Assembly: GCF_002283365.1 (NCBI RefSeq)
Contig: NZ_MQWD01000001.1
Span: 435,694 to 499,693, forward strand
DNA: 64,000 nucleotides
Reading direction: 5' to 3'
Origin: Rubrivirga marina
GTDB taxonomy: Bacteria; Bacteroidota; Rhodothermia; Rhodothermales; Rubricoccaceae
The notes beneath the pieces were generated by a model. That model had not been told where the DNA came from. It saw nothing but the letters and a program-made list of their open reading frames with translations, and ran no database searches. Below are positions 33,497 to 41,925 of this stretch, piece after piece (position 1 is the stretch's first letter; every line of letters starts with the position of its first letter). Both the position numbers and the translations under genes were made by a program.

Positions 33497-34873
33497 ATGG
33501 ACGCCCCCCTCCAGTACGCCAAGGACCACGCCGACCGCTTCGTCGAAGAGCTCAAGGCCTGGCTCCGGATCCCTTCCATCTCGACCGACCCGACGTACGC
33601 CACGCAGACCCGGAGCGCGGCCGAGTGGCTCGCCGACAACCTCCGCGACGCGGGCATGGGAGACGTCGAGGTCATGGAGACCGACGGCCACCCCGTCGTC
33701 TACGCCGAGCACCACGTCTCGGACGACGCGCCGACGGTCCTCGTCTACGGCCACTACGACGTCCAGCCGCCGGACCCGCTCGAGCTGTGGGACAACGACC
33801 CGTTCGAGCCCGTCGAGAAAGACGGCGACCTCGTCGCGCGCGGCTCGGCCGACGACAAGGGCCAGGCGTTCATGCACGTCAAGGCCGCCGAGTCGTGGCT
33901 CGCTACGGACCAGCCGCCCGTGAACCTCAAGTTCGTCATCGAGGGCGAGGAGGAGAACGGGAGCGTCCACCTCCCGGGCTTCTTGGAGGAGCACAAGGAC
34001 AAGCTGGCGGCCGACGTCTGCCTCGTGAGCGACACGGCCCTCTTCGCGCCGGGCGTCCCGTCGATCGCCTACGGCCTCCGCGGCCTCGCCTACGTCGAGG
34101 TCACGCTGACGGGCCCCAAGAAGGACCTCCACTCGGGCGTCTACGGCGGCGGCGTCGAGAACCCGATCAACGCGCTCGCGGCCATGATCGCGGCCCTCCA
34201 CGACGACGACCACCGCGTGACCGTCGAGGGGTTCTACGACGACGTCGTGGCGCTGAGCGACGACGAGCGCGAGGCGTACCGGGACCTACCGTTCGATGAG
34301 GCGGCCTGGAAGGACGAGGCCGGCGTGTCCGAGACGAAGACCGAGGCGGGCTACTCCGTCCTTGAGGGGACCACGGGCCGGCCGACGCTCGACTGCAACG
34401 GGATCTGGGGCGGCTACACCGGCGAGGGCGCCAAGACGGTCCTCCCGTCGAAGGCCAGCGCCAAGATCTCGTGCCGCCTCGTCCCGAACCAGACGCCGGG
34501 CGACATCACGGAGAAGCTGCGGACGCACTTCGAGGCCCACGTTCCGGACACGATGTCGCTCACGTTCCGCGACCTCCACGGGGGCCACGGCGTGCTCGTC
34601 GACCGCGAGGCGCCGGCCATGCAGGCGGCCTCGGAGGCCCTTGAGGCCGTGTTCGGGCAGACGCCGTACTTCACGCGCGAGGGCGGCTCGATCCCCGTCG
34701 TCGCCGACTTCAAGCGGATCCTCGGGCTCGACACGGTGCTGATGGGCTTCGGCCTCGACTCGGACTCGATCCACTCGCCGAACGAGCGGTTCGGGCTCGA
34801 CCGGTTCCACCAGGGGATCGAGGCGTCGGTCCGGTTCATGGACGCCTACGCCCGCCAGAAGGAGGCGGCCTAG
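33497..34873 (+). CDS. M20 family dipeptidase
   Basis: Zinc-dependent peptidase, 458 residues from ATG 33497. Metal ligands and catalytic residues are visible in the family motifs: 'VLVYGHYDVQPPDP' (His and Asp), 'ARGSADDKGQ' (bridging Asp), 'EGEEENGS' (general-base Glu and ligand), 'SDTALF' and the terminal 'DSIHSPNERF' (His). The lid domain 'KKDLHSGVYGGGVENPINALA' is complete. The closest general type is the carnosinase/CPG2-like dipeptidase. The stop codon is directly followed by the GTG of the next gene, suggesting translational coupling. Confidence 0.92.
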   Translation: MDAPLQYAKDHADRFVEELKAWLRIPSISTDPTYATQTRSAAEWLADNLRDAGMGDVEVMETDGHPVVYAEHHVSDDAPTVLVYGHYDVQPPDPLELWDNDPFEPVEKDGDLVARGSADDKGQAFMHVKAAESWLATDQPPVNLKFVIEGEEENGSVHLPGFLEEHKDKLAADVCLVSDTALFAPGVPSIAYGLRGLAYVEVTLTGPKKDLHSGVYGGGVENPINALAAMIAALHDDDHRVTVEGFYDDVVALSDDEREAYRDLPFDEAAWKDEAGVSETKTEAGYSVLEGTTGRPTLDCNGIWGGYTGEGAKTVLPSKASAKISCRLVPNQTPGDITEKLRTHFEAHVPDTMSLTFRDLHGGHGVLVDREAPAMQAASEALEAVFGQTPYFTREGGSIPVVADFKRILGLDTVLMGFGLDSDSIHSPNERFGLDRFHQGIEASVRFMDAYARQKEAA

Positions 34874-35803
34874 GTGCGCGCGCCGCTCGCCGCGCTGGCG
34901 GTCGCCCTCGCCGCGTGCGGGGGCGCCCCGGCTCCCGAAGCGGCCCTCCCTCCGCCCCCCGCGCTCCCCGTCGGCCTCGGCGAGCGCCTAGCCGAGGCGG
35001 GCCTCGTCGCCGAGCCCCTCGACGGCGCCGACGGCTACGGCCTCGCCGAGGTCCGGTCGGACTCCGGCTCGTTCCTGGGCCAGTGGATCGACCTGCGCCG
35101 CGTCGAGGTGCGGCAGGTGATGGGCGAGGTCGAGCCCGGCTCCGACGAGCCGTCGGCGTTCCACCCGGAGGCACCGAGCCCCCAGTTCGCGCTGGTCGAC
35201 CCGGCGGCCGTGGTCGCCGAGGCGGAGGGAGACGGGGCGTTCGCCGTGCTGAATGGGGCGTTCTTCGAGACGCCCGGCGTCCCGACGTCGCAGCTGGCGT
35301 TCCCCGTCGCCCTCGGCGGCGTGGCGGTCACGGGTGGAAGCAGTCCCTACGGGCCCGGGAGGCCCGGCGCGGAGGGGGAGCGATGGGCCCGACCGCTCCG
35401 CGCGCTCGGCCTCGACACGCTCGCCAACGTCGCCGACTACGACCCAGCGACGGGCGCCCCGCTCGGGGCACCCGGGTTCGCCGACGCCGTCGTGAGCTAT
35501 GCGCCCGAGGCCCACCCGGCGCGGATCGCCACGCGCTTCCACGTCCTCGGCCCGCTCGACGCCGACGGCGACGGTGCGGCCGAGACCCTCGTCATCGTCA
35601 CCAGCGATGGGCGGACGCGGATCGGCGCGGCGGCCTCGGTCCTCGCCCGCCTCGGCGTCGACGCGGGCCGGATGCTGGCGCTCGACGGCGGCGCCTCGGT
35701 CCTCGTCCGGAACCGGCGCGCGGGCACGCTCCACGAACCAACGTCGGCCGGCGGGCGCTCGCCGCAGTGGCTGCCGCACTACCTCGTCGTCGCGCCCCGA
35801 TAG
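34874..35803 (+). CDS. Lipoprotein with NAGPA-like phosphodiester glycosidase domain
   Basis: 309 residues starting at GTG 34874, immediately after the M20 stop (TAG at 34871-34873). The N-terminus is a lipoprotein signal with lipobox 'LAACGG' (Cys near residue 15). The rest matches the NAGPA/DUF2233 fold: 'FAVLNGAFFETPGVPTSQ' and 'MLALDGGASVLV' are the two conserved segments around the presumed metal and active-site Asp. Family members remove GlcNAc in phosphodiester linkage, but the bacterial substrates are mostly unknown. Probably co-expressed with the M20 peptidase. Confidence 0.75.
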   Translation: MRAPLAALAVALAACGGAPAPEAALPPPPALPVGLGERLAEAGLVAEPLDGADGYGLAEVRSDSGSFLGQWIDLRRVEVRQVMGEVEPGSDEPSAFHPEAPSPQFALVDPAAVVAEAEGDGAFAVLNGAFFETPGVPTSQLAFPVALGGVAVTGGSSPYGPGRPGAEGERWARPLRALGLDTLANVADYDPATGAPLGAPGFADAVVSYAPEAHPARIATRFHVLGPLDADGDGAAETLVIVTSDGRTRIGAAASVLARLGVDAGRMLALDGGASVLVRNRRAGTLHEPTSAGGRSPQWLPHYLVVAPR

Positions 35804-35902
35804 GCAACCCGGGCGGTGAAGAGCAGATGCGCCGGCCCCCGGCGACGAACGTTAGGGAAGAGGTGGCGTTGGAGGGGCCCTTTCCCCCTGGCCCCTCCCA
35901 CC

Positions 35903-37159
35903 ATGCGCGCCCTCCCGCTGCTCCTCGCCTTCGGCTTTGCCTTCGCCGCCTGCCAGCTCGACGGCGGCGAGACGGAGCCCACGACCGACCCCGACCCGGC
36001 GCCGGCCCCCGACACCACGTCCGCCTCGGGGCGGATCTCGACCACCGGCGGCCTCGGCCTCCCGTCCGCCGACGACCTCGAAGGGGGCCGCTACACCGGC
36101 CGGGGCCGCGACCTCGTCGAGGTGGACACGGCCGGCCAAGCGGCGGCGGCCCGGACCAACCCGGAGACGCTGGCCGCGATCGACACGACCGAGGCGTGGT
36201 CGAGCCCGATCCGCGTGCCGCTCGGCGGCGACGTGGCCGGGCCGAGCGTCGTCAAGCTCCAGACGCTGCTCGACCGGGCCGGCTTCTCGCCGGGCCAGAT
36301 CGACGGCCGCTGGGGCGACAACACCGAGCTCGCGCTCTCGTGGTTTCAGAAGGCCGAGGGCCTCCGCGTGACCGGCATCGCCGACCGGGCCACGGTCCGC
36401 TCGCTCTCGCAGCGCGCCGGGCAGCCGGGCCAGCTCATCACGACCGTCACGCTCTCCGAGGACGCCGTCGCCGGGCCATTCACCGAGATCCCCGACGACG
36501 TCTACGCCAAGGCCGAGCTCGACCGGCTCGGCTACGAGTCGCTCTCCGAGAAGCTGGGCGAGCGGTTCCATGCCGCGCCCGAGCTGCTCGCGCGGCTCAA
36601 CGGAGGCCGCGACCTCGACGCGCTCTCCGCGGGCGACACCCTCCGCGTGCCGAACGTCGGGAGCGCGCCGCGCCCGTCAAGCGCCGTCTCGCGGCTCGTG
36701 ATCTCGAGCGAGGCCGGCTACCTCCACGCCCTCGCCGACGACGGGACCGTCCTGTTCCACGCGCCCGTGACCGTCGGCGCGAGCTACGACCCGTCGCCCG
36801 AGGGCGCCTTCGAGGTCCGCGCCATCGCCCGGAACCCGGAGTGGCACTACCAGCCGGCGATCCTGGAAAGCGTGCCGGACGACGCCGAGGAGGCCACGCT
36901 CCCGCCCGGCCCCAACAACGCCGTCGGCGTGGTGTGGATGGCGCTCTCGAAGGAGCACTACGGCATCCACGGGACGAGCGCGCCCGAGACCATCGGCTAC
37001 GCGTCGTCGGCCGGCTGCGTGCGCCTGACGAACTGGGACGCCGAGCGGCTGGCGGCCATGATCGAGCCCGGCGTGCCGGTCCGCTTCCGCGACGTCGCCG
37101 GCCGGCCCGGACAGCGCGCGCCCACCGACACGACCACGATGGCCGCGCGGTCGCGGTAG
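35903..37159 (+). CDS. L,D-transpeptidase lipoprotein with peptidoglycan-binding domain
   Basis: 418 residues from ATG 35903. A lipoprotein signal ends 'FAFAACQL' (Cys near 15), followed by an acidic proline-rich linker. A PG_binding_1 domain (about 105-175, 'VVKLQTLLDRAGFSPGQIDG') and a LysM-like segment ('LGERFHAAPELLARLNGG') precede the YkuD catalytic domain (about 265-400). The active site 'HYGIHGTSAPETIGYASSAG' is followed by C372-V-R. It forms 3-3 or lipoprotein cross-links in the cell wall. It is followed by a convergent M23 peptidase. Confidence 0.88.
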   Translation: MRALPLLLAFGFAFAACQLDGGETEPTTDPDPAPAPDTTSASGRISTTGGLGLPSADDLEGGRYTGRGRDLVEVDTAGQAAAARTNPETLAAIDTTEAWSSPIRVPLGGDVAGPSVVKLQTLLDRAGFSPGQIDGRWGDNTELALSWFQKAEGLRVTGIADRATVRSLSQRAGQPGQLITTVTLSEDAVAGPFTEIPDDVYAKAELDRLGYESLSEKLGERFHAAPELLARLNGGRDLDALSAGDTLRVPNVGSAPRPSSAVSRLVISSEAGYLHALADDGTVLFHAPVTVGASYDPSPEGAFEVRAIARNPEWHYQPAILESVPDDAEEATLPPGPNNAVGVVWMALSKEHYGIHGTSAPETIGYASSAGCVRLTNWDAERLAAMIEPGVPVRFRDVAGRPGQRAPTDTTTMAARSR

Positions 37160-37177
37160 CGACGGCCCCGTGACTCC

Positions 37178-37201
37178 GCCCGCCTCGCCCCCGAGGCGGG
37201 C
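37178..37201. repeat. Dispersed GC palindrome between convergent genes
   Basis: GCCCGCCTCG-CCCC-CGAGGCGGGC, a 10-bp inverted repeat that sits 18 bp past one stop and 4 bp past the other. Placement fits a bidirectional transcription stop without T-tracts. Confidence 0.65.
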
Positions 37202-37205
37202 CGAT

Positions 37206-37913
37206 CTAGCGCCGGCTCAGCAGCGGGTACGGGTTGACCGGCGTCCCGTCCCAGAAGTCGGCGGGGTCGGCCGTGCGCCAGATGGCGAAGTGGAGGTGCG
37301 TGTTGCCCGGCGCCGCGTTGCCCGTGTCGCCGACGCCGCCCAGAAACTGCCCGCGGCGGACCCGCTGGCCTGCCTTCAGTCCCGGCGCGTAGCTGTCGAG
37401 GTGCGCGTAGTAGTAGACCGTCCGGCGGTCGGCGCCGAGTTGGTAGATCGTCAGGCCGCCCCTGTCGCTGGTGAACAGGCGGACGATCTCGCCGGCCACG
37501 GCCGCCCGCACGGGCGTCCCCCGCGGGGCCAGGATGTCGATGGCGTCGTGCGACCGCCCCTCACTGCGCGCGGCCTCGAACGTGTCGACGAGGTCGCCGG
37601 GCTCGATGCCGGCCACCGGCATCGCCAGTCCGGACGCGCTCACGGTGGGTGCCTCGCGGATCGGTGGGTCGGTTCGGCCCGCCTCGTCCGGCGTCACGCG
37701 TCTCGTGTCGGCGCCGGCCGCGGGCGGCGTCTCCTCGGCCGGCGGGGGCACGGCTCTCGTCGTGTCGGTGCTGGGCGCCTTCGCCTCGGGCGGCGCGTCG
37801 ACCACGTCGCGGCCGTCGGCGCAGTCGCACTCGACGCCGGGAGGCCGCTCCGAGGCCGGTTCGAACCGGCACGCGGCGAGGGCGCAGAGCAGGAGTAGGG
37901 CGAGTGCGCGCAT
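37206..37913 (-). CDS. M23 family peptidoglycan endopeptidase lipoprotein
   Basis: 235 residues from ATG 37913. The lipoprotein signal ends 'LCALAACRF' (Cys near 15), then comes a proline/threonine-rich linker (about 20-90). The LytM catalytic domain (about 110-235) has the zinc motifs H-D-A-I-D in 'SHDAIDILAPRGTPV' and H-L-H in 'NTHLHFAIW', and 'YYYAHLDSY'. It cleaves peptide cross-bridges or attaches to outer-membrane wall remodelling. It is adjacent to the L,D-transpeptidase, so the pair may balance cross-link formation and cleavage. Confidence 0.88.
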   Translation of the reverse strand: MRALALLLLCALAACRFEPASERPPGVECDCADGRDVVDAPPEAKAPSTDTTRAVPPPAEETPPAAGADTRRVTPDEAGRTDPPIREAPTVSASGLAMPVAGIEPGDLVDTFEAARSEGRSHDAIDILAPRGTPVRAAVAGEIVRLFTSDRGGLTIYQLGADRRTVYYYAHLDSYAPGLKAGQRVRRGQFLGGVGDTGNAAPGNTHLHFAIWRTADPADFWDGTPVNPYPLLSRR

Positions 37914-38000
37914 GGGCCTGGGGGAACGCCGGTCCCCTACGCCCAGCCCGGATCGCCCGATCCACGCGCCCGTTGGTACCGGGCATTCCGACCTCCTGCC

Positions 38001-38342
38001 ATGTCTGTCCAACTCAACACCTCCGGCCGCGACCACGCCCGCGACCTCGTCGCCAAGGACCAGTACGTCAAGGACTCTGACTGGTCAGAGGCCCAGCCCT
38101 CCACCGACGACGAGAACGACTTCATCGAGCGGAACGGCTGGGACGCCTACGCCCAGTGGCACCTCGCGATCGACACCGACGAGAACGAGGAGACGAAGGG
38201 CCGCTACAAGTTCCCCTTCGGCGACTTCCGACGCGTCCACCGGAGCGGCCTCGTCGCCGCCAAGCAGCGGGCCGGCGAGTGGGACTATGCCGACGTGGAA
38301 GAGGCCGCCGACGCGCTCCTCCAGGACGTGCCTTCCGCCTGA
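38001..38342 (+). CDS. Conserved-looking small acidic protein, unknown
   Basis: 113 residues with a soluble, acidic composition and no signal peptide. Distinct features are 'ENDFIERNGWDAYAQWHLAID' and 'GRYKFPFGDFRRVHRSGLVAAKQRAGEW', a tryptophan/aromatic-rich core that suggests a folded domain. No family recognised. It is divergent from the M23 gene and convergent with tesB. Confidence 0.7.
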   Translation: MSVQLNTSGRDHARDLVAKDQYVKDSDWSEAQPSTDDENDFIERNGWDAYAQWHLAIDTDENEETKGRYKFPFGDFRRVHRSGLVAAKQRAGEWDYADVEEAADALLQDVPSA

Positions 38343-38345
38343 CCC

Positions 38346-38389
38346 CGCCCGCCTCGACGCCTCCGTCCACCGACTCCTCGAGGCGGGCG
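38346..38389. repeat. Dispersed GC palindrome, long-loop copy
   Basis: Arms CGCCCGCCTCGA (38346-38357) and TCGAGGCGGGCG (38378-38389) separated by about 20 nt. It fills the gap between two convergent stop codons (38342 and 38393). Confidence 0.65.
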
Positions 38390-38392
38390 TGG

Positions 38393-39268
38393 TCAGCCGC
38401 GTGTCCGGTCCGGGTCGACGGGCCGGATCAGGCCCTCCTGCGCCGCGCTCGCCACGAGCCGGCCGTCGGCGTCGGTGACCTGCCCGCGCGTGAAGCCCCG
38501 CGCGCCGGCCGCCGTCGGCGCCTCCATCGAGTACAGGAGCCAGTCGTCGGCGCGGAACGGGCGGTGGAACCAGAGCGCGTGGTCGAGCGAGGCCGCCTGG
38601 ATCGTCCCGTCGAACACCGACCGCGCGTGCGGGAGCAGCGCCGTCTGGAGGAGGCCCCAGTCGCTCGCGTAAGCCAGCACGGCCTGGTGGATCAGCGGGT
38701 CGTCGGGGAGCGGGCCGGCCGCCTTCAGCCACGTCGCCGCGCGTGCCTCGCGGGGCTCCGGCGCGAGCGGGTTCACGGGGTCGACCGGCCGGAAGTGGAT
38801 CGGGCGCTCGCGTGTGAGGACGGTCCGGAGCGGCTCCGGGATCTGGTCGGCGACGGCCGTCGCGAGGTCGCGCTCGGACGGGACGCCCTCGGGGCCGTGC
38901 ACGTCGGGCCGCTCGGGCTGATGCTCGAGGCCCGGCTCGTCGCGGTGGAACGAGAGCGACGCGTTGAAGATGGGCCGCCCGTGCTGGATGGCCGTCACGC
39001 GCCGCGTCGTGAACGAGCCGCCGTCGCGGAGCTTCTCGACCTCGTACACGATGGGCGCCTCGACGTCGCCCGGGAGGATGAAGTAGGCGTGGAGCGAGTG
39101 GCACTGGCGACCGCCCTCGACGGAGCGGCCAGCGGCCACGAGCGCCTGCGCCAGCACCTGCCCGCCGAACACGCGCGGGCTCGCGAGCGGCCGGTTCCGC
39201 CCGCGGAAGATGTGGACCTCGATGGGCTCGAGGTCGAGGAGGTCGAGGAGGTCGTCGAGCGCGCTCAT
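38393..39268 (-). CDS. tesB: Acyl-CoA thioesterase II TesB
   Basis: Hydrolyses acyl-CoA to free fatty acid and CoA. 291 residues form the expected double hot-dog fold. 'EVHIFRGRNRPLASPRVFGGQVLAQALVAA' opens the first hot-dog, 'SLHAYFILPGDVEAPIVYEV' follows, and the second has 'IQAASLDHALWFHRPFRADDWLLY' with the active-site Asp, then 'RGFTRGQVTDADGRLVASAAQEGL' with the Thr and Gln of the triad. Complete and typical in length. Confidence 0.92.
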   Translation of the reverse strand: MSALDDLLDLLDLEPIEVHIFRGRNRPLASPRVFGGQVLAQALVAAGRSVEGGRQCHSLHAYFILPGDVEAPIVYEVEKLRDGGSFTTRRVTAIQHGRPIFNASLSFHRDEPGLEHQPERPDVHGPEGVPSERDLATAVADQIPEPLRTVLTRERPIHFRPVDPVNPLAPEPREARAATWLKAAGPLPDDPLIHQAVLAYASDWGLLQTALLPHARSVFDGTIQAASLDHALWFHRPFRADDWLLYSMEAPTAAGARGFTRGQVTDADGRLVASAAQEGLIRPVDPDRTRG

Positions 39269-39472
39269 CTGGGGTCGAGAGAGGTGAGGCCCAAGAAACC
39301 GAGGCCGGACGCCCTCGGGGGGCGTTCATGCGTTTTCATCGCGGGGGCTTGCCAGGACGCCCCCCTGTCGGGTTATTTCGCGTCGTGCGCGGCGGGACCC
39401 CCCGCCCGCACCGAGCCGAGTCGCTCCGGCCCGTTCACCCTCACCCACCGGCGCTCTGCGCCCCCCGTTGAC

Positions 39473-39691
39473 ATGAAGAAGTTCCTGCCCCTGATTGCTG
39501 CCCTCGCCGTCTTCGGTTGCGCCGAGGAGCCGGCCGACGTCGACACGACCATCGTGGAGCCCGCCGAGACCGTCACCCCCCCGGCCGACGACATGATGAT
39601 GGACGACACCACCATGACGGACGACATGATGATGGAGGACACCACCATGGTGGACGGCGAGATGATGGAGGACACGACGTCCACCATGTAA
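39473..39691 (+). CDS. Tiny acidic Met/Asp/Thr-repeat lipoprotein
   Basis: 72 residues from ATG 39473. 'MKKFLPLIAALAVFGCAEE' is a clear lipoprotein signal with Cys16. The mature part is an extremely acidic tail made of 'MMMDDTTMTDD' / 'MMMEDTTMVDG' units rich in Met, Asp and Thr, with no aromatic or basic residues. A Rho-independent terminator follows 30 bp later and the 204-bp upstream region is free of genes, so it is a self-contained unit. Met/Asp-rich lipoproteins could bind copper or calcium, but this is inference only. Confidence 0.75.
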   Translation: MKKFLPLIAALAVFGCAEEPADVDTTIVEPAETVTPPADDMMMDDTTMTDDMMMEDTTMVDGEMMEDTTSTM

Positions 39692-39720
39692 TCGCCTCGG
39701 GCCTCGGCCCGATCGATTCC

Positions 39721-39760
39721 CGCGCCCCGGTTGCCGCTTGGCAGCCGGGGCGCGCTCGTT
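39721..39760 (+). terminator. Rho-independent terminator after the small lipoprotein gene
   Basis: Arms CGCGCCCCGG (39721-39730) and CCGGGGCGCG (39745-39754), extended by TTGCC/GGCAG, followed by CTCGTTTCT. Confidence 0.75.
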
Positions 39761-39768
39761 TCTGGCCC

Positions 39769-39805
39769 GCCCCGCCTCGGGCACGAACCGCCCGAGGCGG
39801 GCGGG
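39769..39805. repeat. Dispersed GC palindrome
   Basis: Arms GCCCCGCCTCGGG and CCCGAGGCGGGCGGGG around a short loop, ending 2 bp past the stop of the minus-strand GH15 gene. It lies back-to-back with the terminator at 39721-39760. Confidence 0.65.
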
Positions 39806-39806
39806 G

Positions 39807-41804
39807 TCAGCGGGCGCCCGTGGGACCGGCGTGGGCGTTCGGCTCCGCGCCGGGGTGGAGCGCGACGGTCTCGGAACGGGCCTGCTCCGGCTCCGACGGC
39901 GTCTGGCCCGAGCGCCGGCCCGGCCCGCGCTCGTCGAGCGCCCGGTCGATGTTGTAGGCCGCCGAGATCAGGCCGAGGTGGCTGAACGCCTGGGGGAAGT
40001 TGCCCAGCGCCTGCCCGCTCAGCCCGGTCATCTCGGCGAACAGGCCGAGGTGGTTCGAGTAGCCCAGCATCTTCTCGAACATGACGCGGGCCTTCTCGAG
40101 GTAGGCCGGCTCGATCCGTCCGGCCCGCGCGAGGGCCTCCACGAGCCAGAACGAGCACAGGTTGAACGCGCCCTCCTCGCCCCCGACGCCGTCGTCGATC
40201 TCGCCCGTGTTGTAGCGCCAGACGAGGCAGTCCGACGTCAGGCCGCCGTCCTCGGGCGCCTTGAGCGTCTCCTCCAGCGTCGCGATCATCCGCGGGTCGT
40301 TGGGCCCGGTGAAGAAGACGAGCGGCATGAGGAGGTTCGAGGCGTCGAGCGCCGTCCCGCCGAAGGCCTGGACGAACGCGCCGCGCTCCTTGGACCAGCC
40401 CCGCTCCATGATGGCCTTGTAGATCTTGTCGCGCGTCTTGAGCCAGCGCTTGCGGGGCGCGGGGAGCGACCGCTTGTCGGCGAGGCGGAGCGCCCGGTCG
40501 AGGGCCACCCAGCACATCAGCTTCGAGTACACGAAGTGCTCGCGCGCGCCCCGCACCTCCCAGATCCCCTCGTCCGGCCGGTCCCAGTTGGCGCAGACCC
40601 AGTCGACGTACTTGACGATGTCGGTCCAGAACTCCCACGCGACGGGCGTCCCGTACTTGTCGTAGAGGTAGACGGCGTCCAGCAACTCGCCGTAGATGTC
40701 AAGCTGGAGCTGGTCGGCGGCCCCGTTCCCCACGCGGACCGGCCGCGAGCCCATGTACCCCTCGAGGTGGTCGAGCTCGAACTCCGGCATGTGCCGCCGC
40801 CCGTCGATGCCGTAGACGATCTGGAGCGGGCCGTTGGGGTCGTCGGGGATGCCGGCCTCGCACCGGTCGCGGAGCCACCCGATGAACGACCGGACCTCCG
40901 TCGTGAAGCCGATCCGGAGGAGCCCGTAGAGCGTGAACGCGGCGTCGCGGATCCAGGAGTAGCGGTAGTCCCAGTTCCGGTGGCCGCCGAGGTGCTCCGG
41001 CAGCGACGTCGTCGGCGCGGCGACGATGGCGCCGGTCGGCTCGAACGTCAGGAGCTTGAGCAGGAGGGCGCTGCGGCGGACCGTCTCGCGCCAGCGGCCG
41101 GTGTACGTGCAGCCGACGAGCCAGTCGCGCCAGTAGTCGGTCGTCTCGCGGAACAGGGCGTACTCGGCCTCGCGCGAGAGCGGCTCCTCGAGGCGGCCGG
41201 TCGCGTCGAGGTAGCGGAGCTCGAGCGTCACGCGGTCGCCGCGCTCGAGCTCGAAGTCGCGGTAGACCTCCGGCCGGTCGGGGTCGGAGTCGTCGACGTA
41301 GAGCGTGCGGACGGTGCTCAGGCCGAGCCGCATCGGCCCGCCGTCGGGGCCACCCGACTCGGACGTGAACACGGCGCCCTCGTCCGTGAGCTCGACCGTG
41401 TGCCGGCTCCGGGCGTAGTCGAACGCCGGCGCGACGCGGACCGACACCTTGATGGTCCCGCGGATGACGCGGACGTGGCGGACGAGGCGGTGGTACCCCG
41501 CGTCCGGCCCGATGTCGCCGACGGGCATGTAGTCGACGACCTCGGCCGCGCCCTGCTCGCCCGTGAACCGCGTCACGAGGACGTTCGAGTCGGGGAGGTA
41601 CGTCTGGCGGCAGGCGTACCCGCCGTCGACCTCGATCCGGAAGTGCCCGCCCTTCTCGTGGTCGAGGACCGCCCCGAACACGGACGGCGAGTCGAAGTGG
41701 GGCAGGCAGAGCCAGTCGACGGCGCCGTTCTTGCCGACGAGCGCGGCCGTCCGCATGTTGCCGACGAGGCCGTAGTCGCCGATGGGGAGGTAGGGGGAGC
41801 TCAC
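39807..41804 (-). CDS. Glycoside hydrolase family 15 protein (glucoamylase/trehalase type)
   Basis: 665 residues from GTG 41804, which gives 'VSSPYLPIGDYGLVGNMRTAA', the usual start of this family; an upstream extension to 41906 is not conserved. An N-terminal beta-sandwich (about 1-260) is followed by the (alpha/alpha)6 barrel (about 270-640). Catalytic-region motifs are 'HRNWDYRYSWIRDAAFTLYGL' in two halves, 'LQIVYGIDGRR' and the general-base segment 'GVGGEEGAFNLCSFW'. Members cleave alpha-1,4-glucans or, as in mycobacteria, trehalose. Its place next to otsB and otsA favours a role in trehalose turnover. No signal peptide, so cytoplasmic. Confidence 0.88.
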   Translation of the reverse strand: MSSPYLPIGDYGLVGNMRTAALVGKNGAVDWLCLPHFDSPSVFGAVLDHEKGGHFRIEVDGGYACRQTYLPDSNVLVTRFTGEQGAAEVVDYMPVGDIGPDAGYHRLVRHVRVIRGTIKVSVRVAPAFDYARSRHTVELTDEGAVFTSESGGPDGGPMRLGLSTVRTLYVDDSDPDRPEVYRDFELERGDRVTLELRYLDATGRLEEPLSREAEYALFRETTDYWRDWLVGCTYTGRWRETVRRSALLLKLLTFEPTGAIVAAPTTSLPEHLGGHRNWDYRYSWIRDAAFTLYGLLRIGFTTEVRSFIGWLRDRCEAGIPDDPNGPLQIVYGIDGRRHMPEFELDHLEGYMGSRPVRVGNGAADQLQLDIYGELLDAVYLYDKYGTPVAWEFWTDIVKYVDWVCANWDRPDEGIWEVRGAREHFVYSKLMCWVALDRALRLADKRSLPAPRKRWLKTRDKIYKAIMERGWSKERGAFVQAFGGTALDASNLLMPLVFFTGPNDPRMIATLEETLKAPEDGGLTSDCLVWRYNTGEIDDGVGGEEGAFNLCSFWLVEALARAGRIEPAYLEKARVMFEKMLGYSNHLGLFAEMTGLSGQALGNFPQAFSHLGLISAAYNIDRALDERGPGRRSGQTPSEPEQARSETVALHPGAEPNAHAGPTGAR

Positions 41805-41925
41805 AGGCGGTCTCTGGGTCGGGCGCGGGGGAAAACCGGAAGGTCGGCGAACGGCCGCCCTACGGCAGAGGTCCGCAGGGTCCGCCGATGCGGCCCCGCC
41901 CGACACGCGGGCGGGGCCGGCTCTA

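Noticed and set aside
39349-39380. Bacteroidota-type promoter (TTG, 21-bp spacer, TTATTTCG) before the small lipoprotein gene
   Set aside because: The -7 element matches TAnnTTTG poorly and it is over 90 bp from the start codon, so it was not listed as a feature.
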